From Cellulophaga sp. HaHaR_3_176 (GTDB taxonomy: Bacteria > Bacteroidota > Bacteroidia > Flavobacteriales > Flavobacteriaceae), in contig NZ_CP058990.1 in assembly GCF_019021925.1 (NCBI RefSeq), positions 2,010,001-2,074,000 on the forward strand: a stretch of DNA of 64,000 nucleotides, in the 5' to 3' direction. Position 1 is the first letter of the stretch, and each line of letters starts with the position of its first letter. The position numbers were made by a program, and so were the translations under genes. The notes below the pieces were generated by a model. The model was given only the letters and a program-made list of their open reading frames with translations. It was not told the DNA's origin and did no database searches. Shown piece after piece: positions 11,432 through 20,754 of the stretch.

Positions 11432-13888
11432 CTAAATATAGTCTACATTATAAATTACCCGTACGCTTGCGTAATGTGAAATAGCATTAAAAGATTTTTC
11501 TATTCTTTTAATGCTATTTTTAGTTTTAGGTAATGATTGTCCTACTGGAATTTTTATCAATACATTTTTCAAATATTGATTTCTTATTCTAGCAACAGGC
11601 GGAAATTCGGGCCCTAAAACATGTACACCAAATGAATTTCGCAACCCTTTAGTAAACCATTCAGCAGCTTCATTTAGTTTACTATAGTCTTTGTGTTTAA
11701 AAGTTATTTTTATAATTCTGTTTACTGGTGGATATTTATGCTGCTGTCTTTCGTATAATTGTTCTTTATACATACCCATATAATCACCCGTTGAAACTTG
11801 TTTTAAAATTTGGTGGTATGGATTATAACTCTGAATTATAACTTTTCCTGTTTTCTGGGTCCTTCCTGCCCTACCTGCAACCTGTGTTAATAATTGATAA
11901 CTACGTTCATGAGCTCTAAAGTCAGGGAAGTTTAGTAAGGTATCTGCATTCATAATACCTACCAAGCTCACATTTCTAAAATCGAGTCCTTTTGTTAGCA
12001 TTTGAGTACCCACTAAAATATCTAATTCTTGCTGCTCAAAAGCAGTAATTATTTTTTCATATCCATGTTTACCTCGTGTCGTATCTAAATCCATTCTACC
12101 AATTTTAGCATCAGGAAACAATGTTTGAAGCTCTTGCTCTACTTGTTCTGTACCAAAACCTTTTGTATCTAAAGTAGCTACACCACAAGCATCACAAGCT
12201 AGTGGTAATGCTATATTATAACTACAATAATGGCATCGTAATTGTTTTTGATATTGGTGATATGTTAAACTTACATCACAATTTGGGCATTGCGGTGAAT
12301 GCCCGCAAGTAGTACATTCTACAATCGGCGCAAAACCTCTTCTATTCTGAAATAAAATTACTTGCTCTTTATTTTGAAGTGTTTCTTCTATTTCTAAAAA
12401 CAAACGTTCAGAAAAATGACCTTTCATTCTCTTTTTTCTAGTCTGCTCTTTTATATCTACCAACTCAATATCAGGCATTAAAACATTTCCAAAACGCTTT
12501 AATATACTTGCATAACCGTATTTACCATTTTCTACATTATAAAAACTTTCTACACTTGGCGTAGCTGATCCTAAAAGTATGTTTGCATTATGAATATGAG
12601 CTAAAACGATTGCCGCATCTCTTGCATGGTATCTTGGAGCAGGATCATACTGCTTAAAAGAGCCCTCATGCTCCTCATCTACAATTACCAGCCCCAATTC
12701 TTTAAACGGCATAAAAAGAGCTGACCTGGCTCCTATAACAATTTGAGCCTTTGATTTGTTTGTTAAAACGTTATTCCAAACTTCTACCCGCTCTTGAACA
12801 CTATATTTTGAATGATATACAGCAACCTTTTCCCCAAAGTATTCTTGTAGTCTTGAAATTAGCTGTGTTGTTAATGCGATTTCTGGCAACAAATACAAAG
12901 CTTGTTTTTTACTCTTCAAACATTGCTCTATCAACTTTACATAAACCTCAGTTTTTCCAGAAGATGTAACTCCGTGTAAAAGTGTTGGTTTTTTTAATTT
13001 GAAATTTTCTTGAATATCTAAAAAGGCCTTTTGCTGATACTCATTTAAAGACTTTAAGTCTGAATTTTCTGTATCATTTAAATAAATCACTCTATCTGTT
13101 TGCACAAAATATTCTTCTAAAATATTTTTATTAACTAAAGATTTAATAGTTGCAGAAGAGCTACTACTAGCTTCTTCCAAATCAGATACTTTTATAGGCT
13201 TTTTAGTAGATGCTTGTAATTGAAAAAGAGAAAGAACTACCTGGCTTTGTTTTGGTGCTCGAGTTAAAGAATTTAGAAGTTCTTCTAGCTTTTCTTCAGA
13301 TTGAAAAAGTTTACTCATTCGAACATAACGCACCATTTTTGGCTTATACTGCTCATACACCTCTTCTTTTAATATAATTATGTTTTTATCTAATAAGCGA
13401 TTTAAAACAGGTAAAATATTTTTCTTATCTAAAATGGAACTTATTTCATGAACTCTTAAAATAGATTGATGACTTAAGGCCTCGTAAACCAAAAATTCAT
13501 CATCTAAAAGCTCTAGTTCATCTATGTTTATTTTAGTGTTTTTTAATATTAAGGTTTCACTTTCTAACAAAAAAGCACTAGGTACAGCTGTTCTAAAAAC
13601 CTCGCCTATACTACACATATAATATTCTGAAATCCAGAACCAATGTTTTAACTGAGCTTCAGTAACTACAGGTGTTTCATCTAAAATTTGATGTATTTCT
13701 TTAGCTTCATATACCGTAGGTGGTACTTGATGGACTTCATGCACAAGTGCACTATATATTTTTGATTTTCCAAAAGGAACGGCAACCCGCATTCCTGGCT
13801 GAATAAACTCAGCTTCAGCTGCCGAAACACTATATGTAAATAGTTTTTCTAACGGAATAGGTAGAATTACATTAATAAAATTAAGCAT
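11432..13888 (-). CDS. priA: Primosomal protein N' (replication restart helicase PriA)
   Basis: 818 residues from ATG 13888. An upstream ATG (13921) would overlap the preceding gene and adds residues not typical of the family. PriA recognises stalled forks and reloads the replisome. Visible motifs are the 3'-DNA-binding N-terminus (LPIPLEKLFTYSV), Walker A GVTSSGKTE, the DEEH box in VDEEHEGSFKQYDP, and a zinc-binding insertion with eight cysteines (CTTCG, CPNC, CHYC, CDACG). Motif VI is QVAGRAGR. It is last in the nadC-brkB-DUF2147-priA gene string. Confidence 0.96.
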   Translation of the reverse strand: MLNFINVILPIPLEKLFTYSVSAAEAEFIQPGMRVAVPFGKSKIYSALVHEVHQVPPTVYEAKEIHQILDETPVVTEAQLKHWFWISEYYMCSIGEVFRTAVPSAFLLESETLILKNTKINIDELELLDDEFLVYEALSHQSILRVHEISSILDKKNILPVLNRLLDKNIIILKEEVYEQYKPKMVRYVRMSKLFQSEEKLEELLNSLTRAPKQSQVVLSLFQLQASTKKPIKVSDLEEASSSSSATIKSLVNKNILEEYFVQTDRVIYLNDTENSDLKSLNEYQQKAFLDIQENFKLKKPTLLHGVTSSGKTEVYVKLIEQCLKSKKQALYLLPEIALTTQLISRLQEYFGEKVAVYHSKYSVQERVEVWNNVLTNKSKAQIVIGARSALFMPFKELGLVIVDEEHEGSFKQYDPAPRYHARDAAIVLAHIHNANILLGSATPSVESFYNVENGKYGYASILKRFGNVLMPDIELVDIKEQTRKKRMKGHFSERLFLEIEETLQNKEQVILFQNRRGFAPIVECTTCGHSPQCPNCDVSLTYHQYQKQLRCHYCSYNIALPLACDACGVATLDTKGFGTEQVEQELQTLFPDAKIGRMDLDTTRGKHGYEKIITAFEQQELDILVGTQMLTKGLDFRNVSLVGIMNADTLLNFPDFRAHERSYQLLTQVAGRAGRTQKTGKVIIQSYNPYHQILKQVSTGDYMGMYKEQLYERQQHKYPPVNRIIKITFKHKDYSKLNEAAEWFTKGLRNSFGVHVLGPEFPPVARIRNQYLKNVLIKIPVGQSLPKTKNSIKRIEKSFNAISHYASVRVIYNVDYI

Positions 13889-13899
13889 TATCGTATTTT

Positions 13900-14337
13900 C
13901 TAATCTTTTACTCTTAACCAAGTTTGGGTACGGTAAATAAATGACAAATACCCTCTAACTTTAAGCTCGTCGGGGTTATCAGGGTTTAACCATATTTTAC
14001 ATCTAAATGTCATGGCTTGTTCTGGATCGAATAATTTTTTACCTTTCCACTCACCATCTTCATGTAGCTCAGCTGCGTCTATAATTGTCATTCCCAATAC
14101 AGGTTTATCTTTTAAATCCCCTTCACACTTGGTACATTTTACATCTTCTTTGCCTTCTTCTAAGATTTTTATAATCTTACCATACATTTTACCATCTTGC
14201 TTATAAATTTTTATAACTCCTTTTGGCTTACCTGTACGGTCGTCTATCGTTTTCCACTCATCAAAAACCCCCTGAGCTGTTCCAATATTTATCGATAATA
14301 CTGAAAGGGCTATTAACATTATTCTAAAGTAATTCAT
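13900..14337 (-). CDS. DUF2147 domain-containing exported protein
   Basis: 145 residues. A signal peptide covers residues 1-21 (MNYFRIMLIALSVLSINIGT), followed by a DUF2147 domain: FDEWKTIDDRTGKPKGVIKIY near the N-terminus and the closing RGYLSFIYRTQTWLRV. A CxxC pair occurs mid-protein (CTKC). DUF2147 proteins are small periplasmic proteins of unknown function with a lipocalin-like barrel. It overlaps the upstream brkB-like gene by 14 bases, indicating co-transcription and probably translational coupling. Confidence 0.9.
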   Translation of the reverse strand: MNYFRIMLIALSVLSINIGTAQGVFDEWKTIDDRTGKPKGVIKIYKQDGKMYGKIIKILEEGKEDVKCTKCEGDLKDKPVLGMTIIDAAELHEDGEWKGKKLFDPEQAMTFRCKIWLNPDNPDELKVRGYLSFIYRTQTWLRVKD

Positions 14338-15307
14338 CTTTCTTTTTTAGGTTATTACGTAATGCATTTAAAGTAGCATTTAACTCAAAGCCTAACAATA
14401 ATATATTTGAGTTCAACCAAATAAATACCATTAAAATTAACAACCCTCCTAAAGTACCATATAACTCATTATATCTAGCAAATTTTTCTACATATACCCC
14501 AAATAAATATGAAGTAAAAACAAAAAGTAAAGTTGTCATTAAAGCTCCTGAAGAGAAAAACTTTGCTTTTTTACCTTCTGCAGTTCCAAAATAGTACAAA
14601 ATAGCGGTTGTCAAATACGATAATATGATAAAAAATATAACTTTTGCAATTCGAACACCCACTATATCTGCCTCTTCCACATTGGCTCCGTATGTTTTAC
14701 CTACCAAATCACTAGCATATTCTACTATATAAAATTCTGAATACACAAATGTTATTGCAGCTACTATAAGTAATATTGACAATACCAAACCTACCATTAA
14801 AGCATAAGCATATTGCCTAAAAAAATTCCTTGTAAGATTTACATGGTATGAGTTTTCAAAGCCTCCAAAAATAGCGTTTACACCATTTGCTACTAAAAAT
14901 ATTGAAATTAAAAAGGTAGACGATAACAAACCTCCTCTTTTCTGATCTTTTATCTGAATAAAAATATTTTCAAAATAATCGCCAGTTGCTGATGGTAAAA
15001 AAGATTCTAAAAAAGATAAGAAATCTGCCTCAAAATTAGTCTCACCCCCTATTTGGATATATGGAATTAAAAATGGTAGTAGAGTAATTAAAAAAATCAA
15101 CAAAGGGAATAAAGCCATAAATAAACTAAATGCAATTGCACTAGCTCTGCTTGACAATGCCCCCTGTACAATACCTGACAGATACATCTCTATCAGATCA
15201 TACATAGAAAGCCCTTCAAAGGCAGATAGCTTTACTTTTTTAAGTAAGCGAGCTAACCAATTTACAATCGGAATTTTCTCAACTTTTTCCTCTATTGCTG
15301 CAGACAT
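14324..15307 (-). CDS. YihY/BrkB family inner-membrane protein
   Basis: 327 residues with about six hydrophobic segments (for example ALFPLLIFLITLLPFLI and ALMVGLVLSILLIVAAITFV). The family signature SRASAIAFSLFMALFPLL near residue 57 is clear. YihY/BrkB proteins are inner-membrane proteins once annotated as RNase BN; some have been proposed as transporters, and the function is unsettled. The gene follows nadC directly, with no gap. Confidence 0.9.
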   Translation of the reverse strand: MSAAIEEKVEKIPIVNWLARLLKKVKLSAFEGLSMYDLIEMYLSGIVQGALSSRASAIAFSLFMALFPLLIFLITLLPFLIPYIQIGGETNFEADFLSFLESFLPSATGDYFENIFIQIKDQKRGGLLSSTFLISIFLVANGVNAIFGGFENSYHVNLTRNFFRQYAYALMVGLVLSILLIVAAITFVYSEFYIVEYASDLVGKTYGANVEEADIVGVRIAKVIFFIILSYLTTAILYYFGTAEGKKAKFFSSGALMTTLLFVFTSYLFGVYVEKFARYNELYGTLGGLLILMVFIWLNSNILLLGFELNATLNALRNNLKKKDELL

Positions 15308-16165
15308 TTATACCGCTTTAAGACTTAAGTCCATATTATAAACAGAGTGCGTTAATGCACCTGATGAAATATAATTTACACCACAATCAGCATATTTACG
15401 AATTGTATCTTCATTAATACCTCCTGAAGATTCCGTTAAGCATTCTTTATCTATCAATTTCACTGCTGTTCTTGTGTCTTCAAAACTAAAATTATCTAAC
15501 AAAATACGATAAACACCTTTTGCATCTAGTATTTGCTGTACTTCATTTAAATCTCGAGCTTCTACTATAATCTTTAAATCTCTATTGGTTTCTTTTAAAT
15601 ATTGTTTTGTTTTAGCAATCGCTTTATCAATACCACCTGCAAAATCGATATGGTTGTCTTTAAGCATAATCATATCATATAAAGCGAATCTATGATTTTC
15701 TCCTCCTCCAATTTTTACTGCCCATTTTTCAAGTGCACGAGTACCAGGTGTTGTTTTACGTGTATCCAATATTTTTGTTTCCGTACCATCTAACAGGTTA
15801 ACAAAAAACTGAGTTTTAGTTGCTATAGCACTCATACGTTGCATTGCATTTAAAACTAGACGTTCTGCTTTTAAAATACTTTGAGAACTACCACTCACAT
15901 AAAAAGCGATATCACCATATTTAACAGCATCTCCATCTTTTAAAATATGTTCGATTTTTAGATTTTCATCTACATAAGAAAAAACCTCTTCAGCAAACTT
16001 TATACCTGCAATGACACCTTCATCTTTCACCAAAAGCTTAGCTTTACCAACTGCACTTTCAGGTATACATGCTAACGAACTATGGTCACCATCACCAACA
16101 TCTTCTCGGATGGCATTGGCTATTATCAACTCTATCTCTTTATTAAATTGCGCTTGTGAAATCAT
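15308..16165 (-). CDS. nadC: Nicotinate-nucleotide pyrophosphorylase (carboxylating)
   Basis: 285 residues, the standard QPRTase length. It converts quinolinate and PRPP to nicotinate mononucleotide, CO2 and PPi in de novo NAD synthesis. Landmarks are the N-terminal REDVGDGDHSS, the LNAMQRMSAIAT helix, DTRKTTPGTRALEKWAV (PRPP and quinolinate site), GGGENHRF, MLKDNHID, and the C-terminal ESSGGI with YISSGALTHS. nadA and nadB are not in the window. First gene of a four-gene string ending at priA. Confidence 0.97.
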   Translation of the reverse strand: MISQAQFNKEIELIIANAIREDVGDGDHSSLACIPESAVGKAKLLVKDEGVIAGIKFAEEVFSYVDENLKIEHILKDGDAVKYGDIAFYVSGSSQSILKAERLVLNAMQRMSAIATKTQFFVNLLDGTETKILDTRKTTPGTRALEKWAVKIGGGENHRFALYDMIMLKDNHIDFAGGIDKAIAKTKQYLKETNRDLKIIVEARDLNEVQQILDAKGVYRILLDNFSFEDTRTAVKLIDKECLTESSGGINEDTIRKYADCGVNYISSGALTHSVYNMDLSLKAV

Positions 16166-16263
16166 TCGTTTATTTTCTTAATTGCTAATTTACTAAATAC
16201 TTTATAAGAACTCTTGTTGATTATAAATTTATAATCTTAATTATTAAAAGTCAATTTTCTATT

Positions 16264-16271
16264 TAAATTTG
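16264..16271 (+). promoter_or_regulatory. -7 box of rlmH, very close to the start codon
   Basis: TAAATTTG matches TAnnTTTG exactly and lies only four bases before ATG 16276. If it is the -7 element, transcription starts at or next to the A of the start codon and the mRNA is leaderless. No clear -33 box is seen. Confidence 0.5.
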
Positions 16272-16275
16272 CAAG

Positions 16276-16749
16276 ATGACAATTAAACTACTTGCCATCG
16301 GAAAAACAGATAGCTCACAACTATCTGCACTTACAAAAGAATACGAGAATAGATTGAAGCATTACGTTAAGTTTGAGCTAGAAATTATACCTGATATAAA
16401 AAACACTAAAAATTTATCAGAAACACAGCAAAAAGAAAAAGAAGGAGAAGCTATCTTAAAAAAACTAAACCCTACTGATATTTTAATTTTATTGGATGAA
16501 AATGGGAAACAATATACATCTGTAGATTTTTCGAAGTTCTTACAAAAACAAATGAATGCAGGTTTTAAACAATTAGTTTTAGTTATTGGTGGCCCTTACG
16601 GCTTTAGTGATGCCATTTACCAGCAAGCACGCGGAAAAATAAGTTTATCTAAAATGACATTTTCTCATCAGATGATACGCTTGTTTATTGTTGAGCAGAT
16701 ATACAGAGCTTTTACCATATTAAAAAATGAACCTTATCATCATCAATAA
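16276..16749 (+). CDS. rlmH: 23S rRNA (pseudouridine-1915-N3) methyltransferase RlmH
   Basis: 157 residues. This SPOUT methyltransferase methylates pseudouridine 1915 in helix 69 of assembled ribosomes using SAM. The trefoil-knot motifs are clear: LLDENGKQYTSVDFSKFL, VIGGPYGFSD, and the C-terminal LSKMTFSHQMIRLFIVEQIY with the final NEPYHHQ. It acts as a homodimer in the cytosol. It is divergent from nadC and convergent with the SerB-SerA fusion. Confidence 0.97.
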   Translation: MTIKLLAIGKTDSSQLSALTKEYENRLKHYVKFELEIIPDIKNTKNLSETQQKEKEGEAILKKLNPTDILILLDENGKQYTSVDFSKFLQKQMNAGFKQLVLVIGGPYGFSDAIYQQARGKISLSKMTFSHQMIRLFIVEQIYRAFTILKNEPYHHQ

Positions 16750-16756
16750 AAAACAA

Positions 16757-16787
16757 AAAAGCCTCAATTTTAAAATTGAGGCTTTTA
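16757..16787. terminator. Bidirectional terminator between rlmH and serA
   Basis: AAAAGCCTCAATTTT and AAAATTGAGGCTTTT form a perfect inverted repeat between two convergent genes, with A- and T-tracts on both sides. It can end transcripts from both strands. Confidence 0.88.
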
Positions 16788-16807
16788 ATCTTATATAAAA
16801 CTACAGA

Positions 16808-18700
16808 TTAGTACAATACTCTAAATTTAATTGTATTTTCTATCTTTTTAAGTTCTTTTATAACATCTTTATTATACTCTTTATTTACATCAGAAATAAC
16901 ATAGCCAACCTCGCTATCAGTTGATAAGTACTGACCCGTAATATTCAACTCATAACGTGCAAGAACTTCATTTACTTTAGCCATTACACCTGGAACATTT
17001 TTATGTATATGTAAGAATCTATGAGATTTATTCTGCTTAGGTAATCTGATATTAGGAAAATTCACAGCATCAACCGTATTACCAGAGTTCATATATTCCA
17101 TAATTTTATTAGGAACAAATTCTGCTATATTTCGTTGCGCTTCTTCCGTACTACCTCCAACGTGTGGAGTTAAAATAACATTAGGAATACCTTTTAATTC
17201 TGTTTCAAAATCACCATTACTTCTTGGTTCTTTCGGAAAAACATCTACTGCCGCACCACCAAGTTTACCACTTTTTAATGCCGAAGCTAATGCTGGAATA
17301 TCAACAACAAAACCACGTGCTAAGTTTACAAAAATAGCACCGTCTTTCATTTGGTTAATTTCACGTTCACCAATAAAATTAAGGTTTGCTTTATTATCAT
17401 CTATATGTAATGTTACCACGTCAGATATATTCAATAAATCTTCAAGAGTATTACATTTAACAGCATTACCTAGAGCTAATTGATCATTAACATCATAATA
17501 GTAAACTCTCATCCCTAATGCTTCTGCAATAACAGATAATTGTTTACCGATATTACCGTAACCAACAATACCTAAATTTTTACCACGAACTTCTCTTGAG
17601 TTTGCAGCTGTTTTATTCCATTGCCCTTGGTGAATTTCTGTACTACGCGTAAATACACTACGCATTAACATAATTATTTCACCAATTGCTAATTCTACAA
17701 CAGAACGTGTATTACTATACGGAGCATTAAAAACTACAATTCCTTTTTTCTTACAGCTATCCAAATCTATTTGCGTTGTTCCAATACAAAATGCAGAAAC
17801 AACCATTAATTTATCTGCTGCTTCTAAAACTTTTTCAGTAACCTGTGTTTTAGAACGAATACCAAGAACATGAACGCCCTTAATTTTTTCTATTAACTCT
17901 TTTTCTGACAAACTATTATTAACTGTTTCTACAGAAAAACCTGCATCAGTTAAACTACTAAATGCATCAGGGTGCACATTTTCTAACAACAACATCTTTA
18001 TCCTGTTCTTAGGATAAGAGATTTTTCTAGGTAAATCGTTCACAAATAAAAATTCATCAAGGTTAGGTGTAATATAATCTGCATTTTTTGCAGCTTTTTC
18101 TCGGTGTACATTTTCAGTATAAGCAAAAAATTTATCTGCAATACCAGCTTCACGCATCACATAATCGCTATAACCATCACCAATAACTTGAACCTCACCG
18201 TCAAGGTTCATATTTTTTAGACAGTCAATTTTTCCGTTATGCATTGCTAAAACATTAGTTTCATCAAAACCAATGATTCTTCCCTCTTCATCAAACTTAA
18301 AAGTATTTGCATATACTCTATCTGAAGGAATGTTATATTCTTTTACAATAGGATCTATAAATTCTTTAAAGCCACACGATATTACATAAATATCATCTGC
18401 ATAATCTCTAAAGAAGTCTTTATTAGCCTCTATCGATTTAGATATTTTTGTTCTTAATTCTTTAACCAATTCGGATAAATCATCTTTATGCGCATTCAAT
18501 AATTTAATACGCCTTTCTAAAGATTCTGTAAAGGAAATATCTCCATCTATACCTAAGTTGGTAATTTCTTGAATCTCCTTAATAATCTCATCTTTATTAG
18601 ATTTACCTACTAATGTTAATTCTGCTAATACATCTAATGCTTCTACTCGCGTTAAAGTACTATCAAAATCAAATACATACTTTCTGCCCGTTGCGACCAT
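16808..18700 (-). CDS. serA: SerB-SerA fusion: HAD phosphatase plus D-3-phosphoglycerate dehydrogenase
   Basis: 630 residues, much longer than the usual 400-530 of SerA. Residues 1-220 form a HAD-IB phosphatase like phosphoserine phosphatase: DFDSTLT motif with both aspartates, a helical cap, and the late VIGDGYSDYVMREAG. Residues 235-540 form the 2-hydroxyacid dehydrogenase: Rossmann motif GIVGYGNIGKQ, VNLARGFVVD, and the catalytic region LTPHVGGSTEEAQ. A C-terminal ACT domain (about 555-630, HKNVPGVMAKVNEVL) likely senses serine. The fusion places the first and last steps of serine synthesis on one chain; phosphatase substrate is inferred. Confidence 0.92.
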   Translation of the reverse strand: MVATGRKYVFDFDSTLTRVEALDVLAELTLVGKSNKDEIIKEIQEITNLGIDGDISFTESLERRIKLLNAHKDDLSELVKELRTKISKSIEANKDFFRDYADDIYVISCGFKEFIDPIVKEYNIPSDRVYANTFKFDEEGRIIGFDETNVLAMHNGKIDCLKNMNLDGEVQVIGDGYSDYVMREAGIADKFFAYTENVHREKAAKNADYITPNLDEFLFVNDLPRKISYPKNRIKMLLLENVHPDAFSSLTDAGFSVETVNNSLSEKELIEKIKGVHVLGIRSKTQVTEKVLEAADKLMVVSAFCIGTTQIDLDSCKKKGIVVFNAPYSNTRSVVELAIGEIIMLMRSVFTRSTEIHQGQWNKTAANSREVRGKNLGIVGYGNIGKQLSVIAEALGMRVYYYDVNDQLALGNAVKCNTLEDLLNISDVVTLHIDDNKANLNFIGEREINQMKDGAIFVNLARGFVVDIPALASALKSGKLGGAAVDVFPKEPRSNGDFETELKGIPNVILTPHVGGSTEEAQRNIAEFVPNKIMEYMNSGNTVDAVNFPNIRLPKQNKSHRFLHIHKNVPGVMAKVNEVLARYELNITGQYLSTDSEVGYVISDVNKEYNKDVIKELKKIENTIKFRVLY

Positions 18701-18843
18701 GATTTAAAATTAAGCAAGCAAAAGTAAAAATTAATTTTCTCGAAACTTGTGATTTTAACCTAAAACTAATATCGATTTAGGTTTTCTAACATTTTGATGT
18801 ATAATTGTTTCTATAAGCTGTTAAAAATTATCAATATCGCATT

Positions 18844-19545
18844 TTATTGAAATTTCAAATACACTAAACCTGTTAAAATTGCCATACCAAAACTTAGTAA
18901 GGTTCCTATTAAAATATATTCTGTTAATTCTCGACTATTACCGTCTTTTAAATCGTTAAATCGAAATACCGATTTTGCTGCTATTAAAAAACCTATTACT
19001 TCCCACCTACCAATAACTATAAAAACCACAACAAATGTTCGCTCTATAATACCAATATACATACCTGCGTTTGGCAGTGACTCGTGATCATTTTCGATAT
19101 ACTTAGACATACCGTCTAATAACTTACCTATAATTATTGCCGACGGAAAACTCACAAAAACCAACGCCGTTACCAATTTAATATCAATTTGTTCAATAAG
19201 TGCTAATGTATGACTCCCTAAATCGCCATAAAAAGCACACGCATATAAAACTCCTACATGTAATAATTGATCTGCAAAAAACGGAATATTTTTATTTTCA
19301 AAATTAGAGGTTACATACAGTTTAATAACATCAATTAAATAATGAGAAACTGCTATAACTACAGCTATTTTCCAATAACTAAAATCCCATAACAATAGCA
19401 TTGTTAACAAAAAATGCATGAATATATGAATGTATAAATATACAGACTTGGCTTTTTTAGTTTCTTTATCTGCTACCCATTTTTTAGGCTGAAAAATAAA
19501 ATCACCTATCAAGTGTGCTAAAAAAAGTTTTGTAAATAAAATCAT
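18844..19545 (-). CDS. DUF3307 domain-containing membrane protein
   Basis: 233 residues with about five or six hydrophobic helices. The DUF3307 signature is at the N-terminus: LFLAHLIGDFIFQPKKWVAD, then SHYLIDVIKLY. It starts one base after the SatD-family gene ends, and this pairing recurs in other bacteria, which suggests a shared role. Function is not known. It lies in an inner-membrane position by prediction. Confidence 0.88.
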   Translation of the reverse strand: MILFTKLFLAHLIGDFIFQPKKWVADKETKKAKSVYLYIHIFMHFLLTMLLLWDFSYWKIAVVIAVSHYLIDVIKLYVTSNFENKNIPFFADQLLHVGVLYACAFYGDLGSHTLALIEQIDIKLVTALVFVSFPSAIIIGKLLDGMSKYIENDHESLPNAGMYIGIIERTFVVVFIVIGRWEVIGFLIAAKSVFRFNDLKDGNSRELTEYILIGTLLSFGMAILTGLVYLKFQ

Positions 19546-19546
19546 A

Positions 19547-20152
19547 CTATTTTTTATTTATTAGTGATGAATAATATGCGAGTACTTGTTGTACTAAATC
19601 TAATCTTGCTCTTTTTTGCCGTTGACTAATTGCTGATTGTTGTACACCTAATTTATCTGCAATTTCTTGCTGTTGTGCATGTGGGCTTTCTAATGCTATT
19701 GTTATTATTTCTGCAGAAACAGGGCTCCAATCATCCATAAAATCTAATGCTAGTTTTATAATTAGATTTAAAACAACATCATTCTCTACATTTTCTGTTG
19801 CAATTGCTAAACTAAGTTTTTGGTCTTTTAGTTTTTCAAAAATACGCCCTGATAATTGATACGCTGTTCCGTTAGACTCACTTACACTTGCTCCTATAAA
19901 AGACTCTTTCCCTAAGCCTACTCCCATCCTAACATCTAACCCTTTTACTTTCTTAATACATGCTTTTATACCTATAGCGACTTCTAAGGCCTTTGCAATA
20001 GGTACTTTAATTTGAAATTCATCACCCCTATATACCTCCCAATGCTCTGGAGTATTACCGTATTTAGATAGTTGTAACTTTAACACACTCAACCATTCCG
20101 TAACCTTATAATGCTCTGAATTGATAATATCCCCTGTTATAACTGCAATCAT
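19547..20152 (-). CDS. SatD family protein with C-terminal helix-turn-helix
   Basis: 201 residues. The N-terminal domain (MIAVITGDIINSEHY, later EVYRGDEFQIKVP and MGVGLGKE) resembles a divergent nucleotide-cyclase-like fold typical of the SatD family. Residues about 155-190 look like a helix-turn-helix (AQQQEIADKLGVQQSAISQR). This suggests a regulator of itself and the DUF3307 partner. SatD was named from a Streptococcus acid-tolerance locus; its biochemistry is unknown to me. Confidence 0.8.
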   Translation of the reverse strand: MIAVITGDIINSEHYKVTEWLSVLKLQLSKYGNTPEHWEVYRGDEFQIKVPIAKALEVAIGIKACIKKVKGLDVRMGVGLGKESFIGASVSESNGTAYQLSGRIFEKLKDQKLSLAIATENVENDVVLNLIIKLALDFMDDWSPVSAEIITIALESPHAQQQEIADKLGVQQSAISQRQKRARLDLVQQVLAYYSSLINKK

Positions 20153-20233
20153 AATATAAGTTAAAACGCTAATATATTAAAATATAAGCTAAAAAGCTAA
20201 TAACAACACTTATTAGTAAAAATGCTTATGTAA

Positions 20234-20686
20234 TTAAAACCACCTTCTCACACTTATTTTGTAATTCTTATATTCTTTACCAAACAGCTCTAAAAGAGCT
20301 TTTTCTTCTGGTATAATTTGAAATTTATTCATATAAGAAACAAATAATGCCGCTAAAACAGCATTAAAAGCATTACCTAAATATAGTGCCCATACCAATA
20401 ATAATAGTAGCATTGCTAAATACATTGGATTACGCGTAAAGCTATAAATACCTGTAATAACTAGCGACGAAACACCTTCTAGTTTTACAGGGTTTATTGT
20501 CGTTTTATTTTTTAAAAACTTTAAAATAGATGTAACAGCTATAATAGATGATAAACCAAAAAGAATATACATTAAATAAAACCTTCCTGTAAAATCAAAA
20601 AAACCTACAGGTAAAAAATATGCTAAAACATACATTAGAATACCAGCTATTAATAAAATTACTATTGGTGGAATTTTTAAATGCAT
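20234..20686 (-). CDS. Isoprenylcysteine carboxyl methyltransferase-family membrane protein
   Basis: 150 residues with four hydrophobic segments. The family's C-terminal SAM-binding pattern is present: TGIYSFTRNPMYLAMLLLL, then FQIIPEEKALLELFGKEYKNY and the closing VRRWF. Bacterial members are small integral membrane methyltransferases of unknown substrate, annotated as 'methyltransferase family protein'. It is divergent from rdgB. Confidence 0.88.
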   Translation of the reverse strand: MHLKIPPIVILLIAGILMYVLAYFLPVGFFDFTGRFYLMYILFGLSSIIAVTSILKFLKNKTTINPVKLEGVSSLVITGIYSFTRNPMYLAMLLLLLVWALYLGNAFNAVLAALFVSYMNKFQIIPEEKALLELFGKEYKNYKISVRRWF

Positions 20687-20754
20687 CTGCTAAAATTATA
20701 AAAGTTTAAAATACTATTTTTGAAATACCTTATTAAATAAGAAAACAAATTTAC

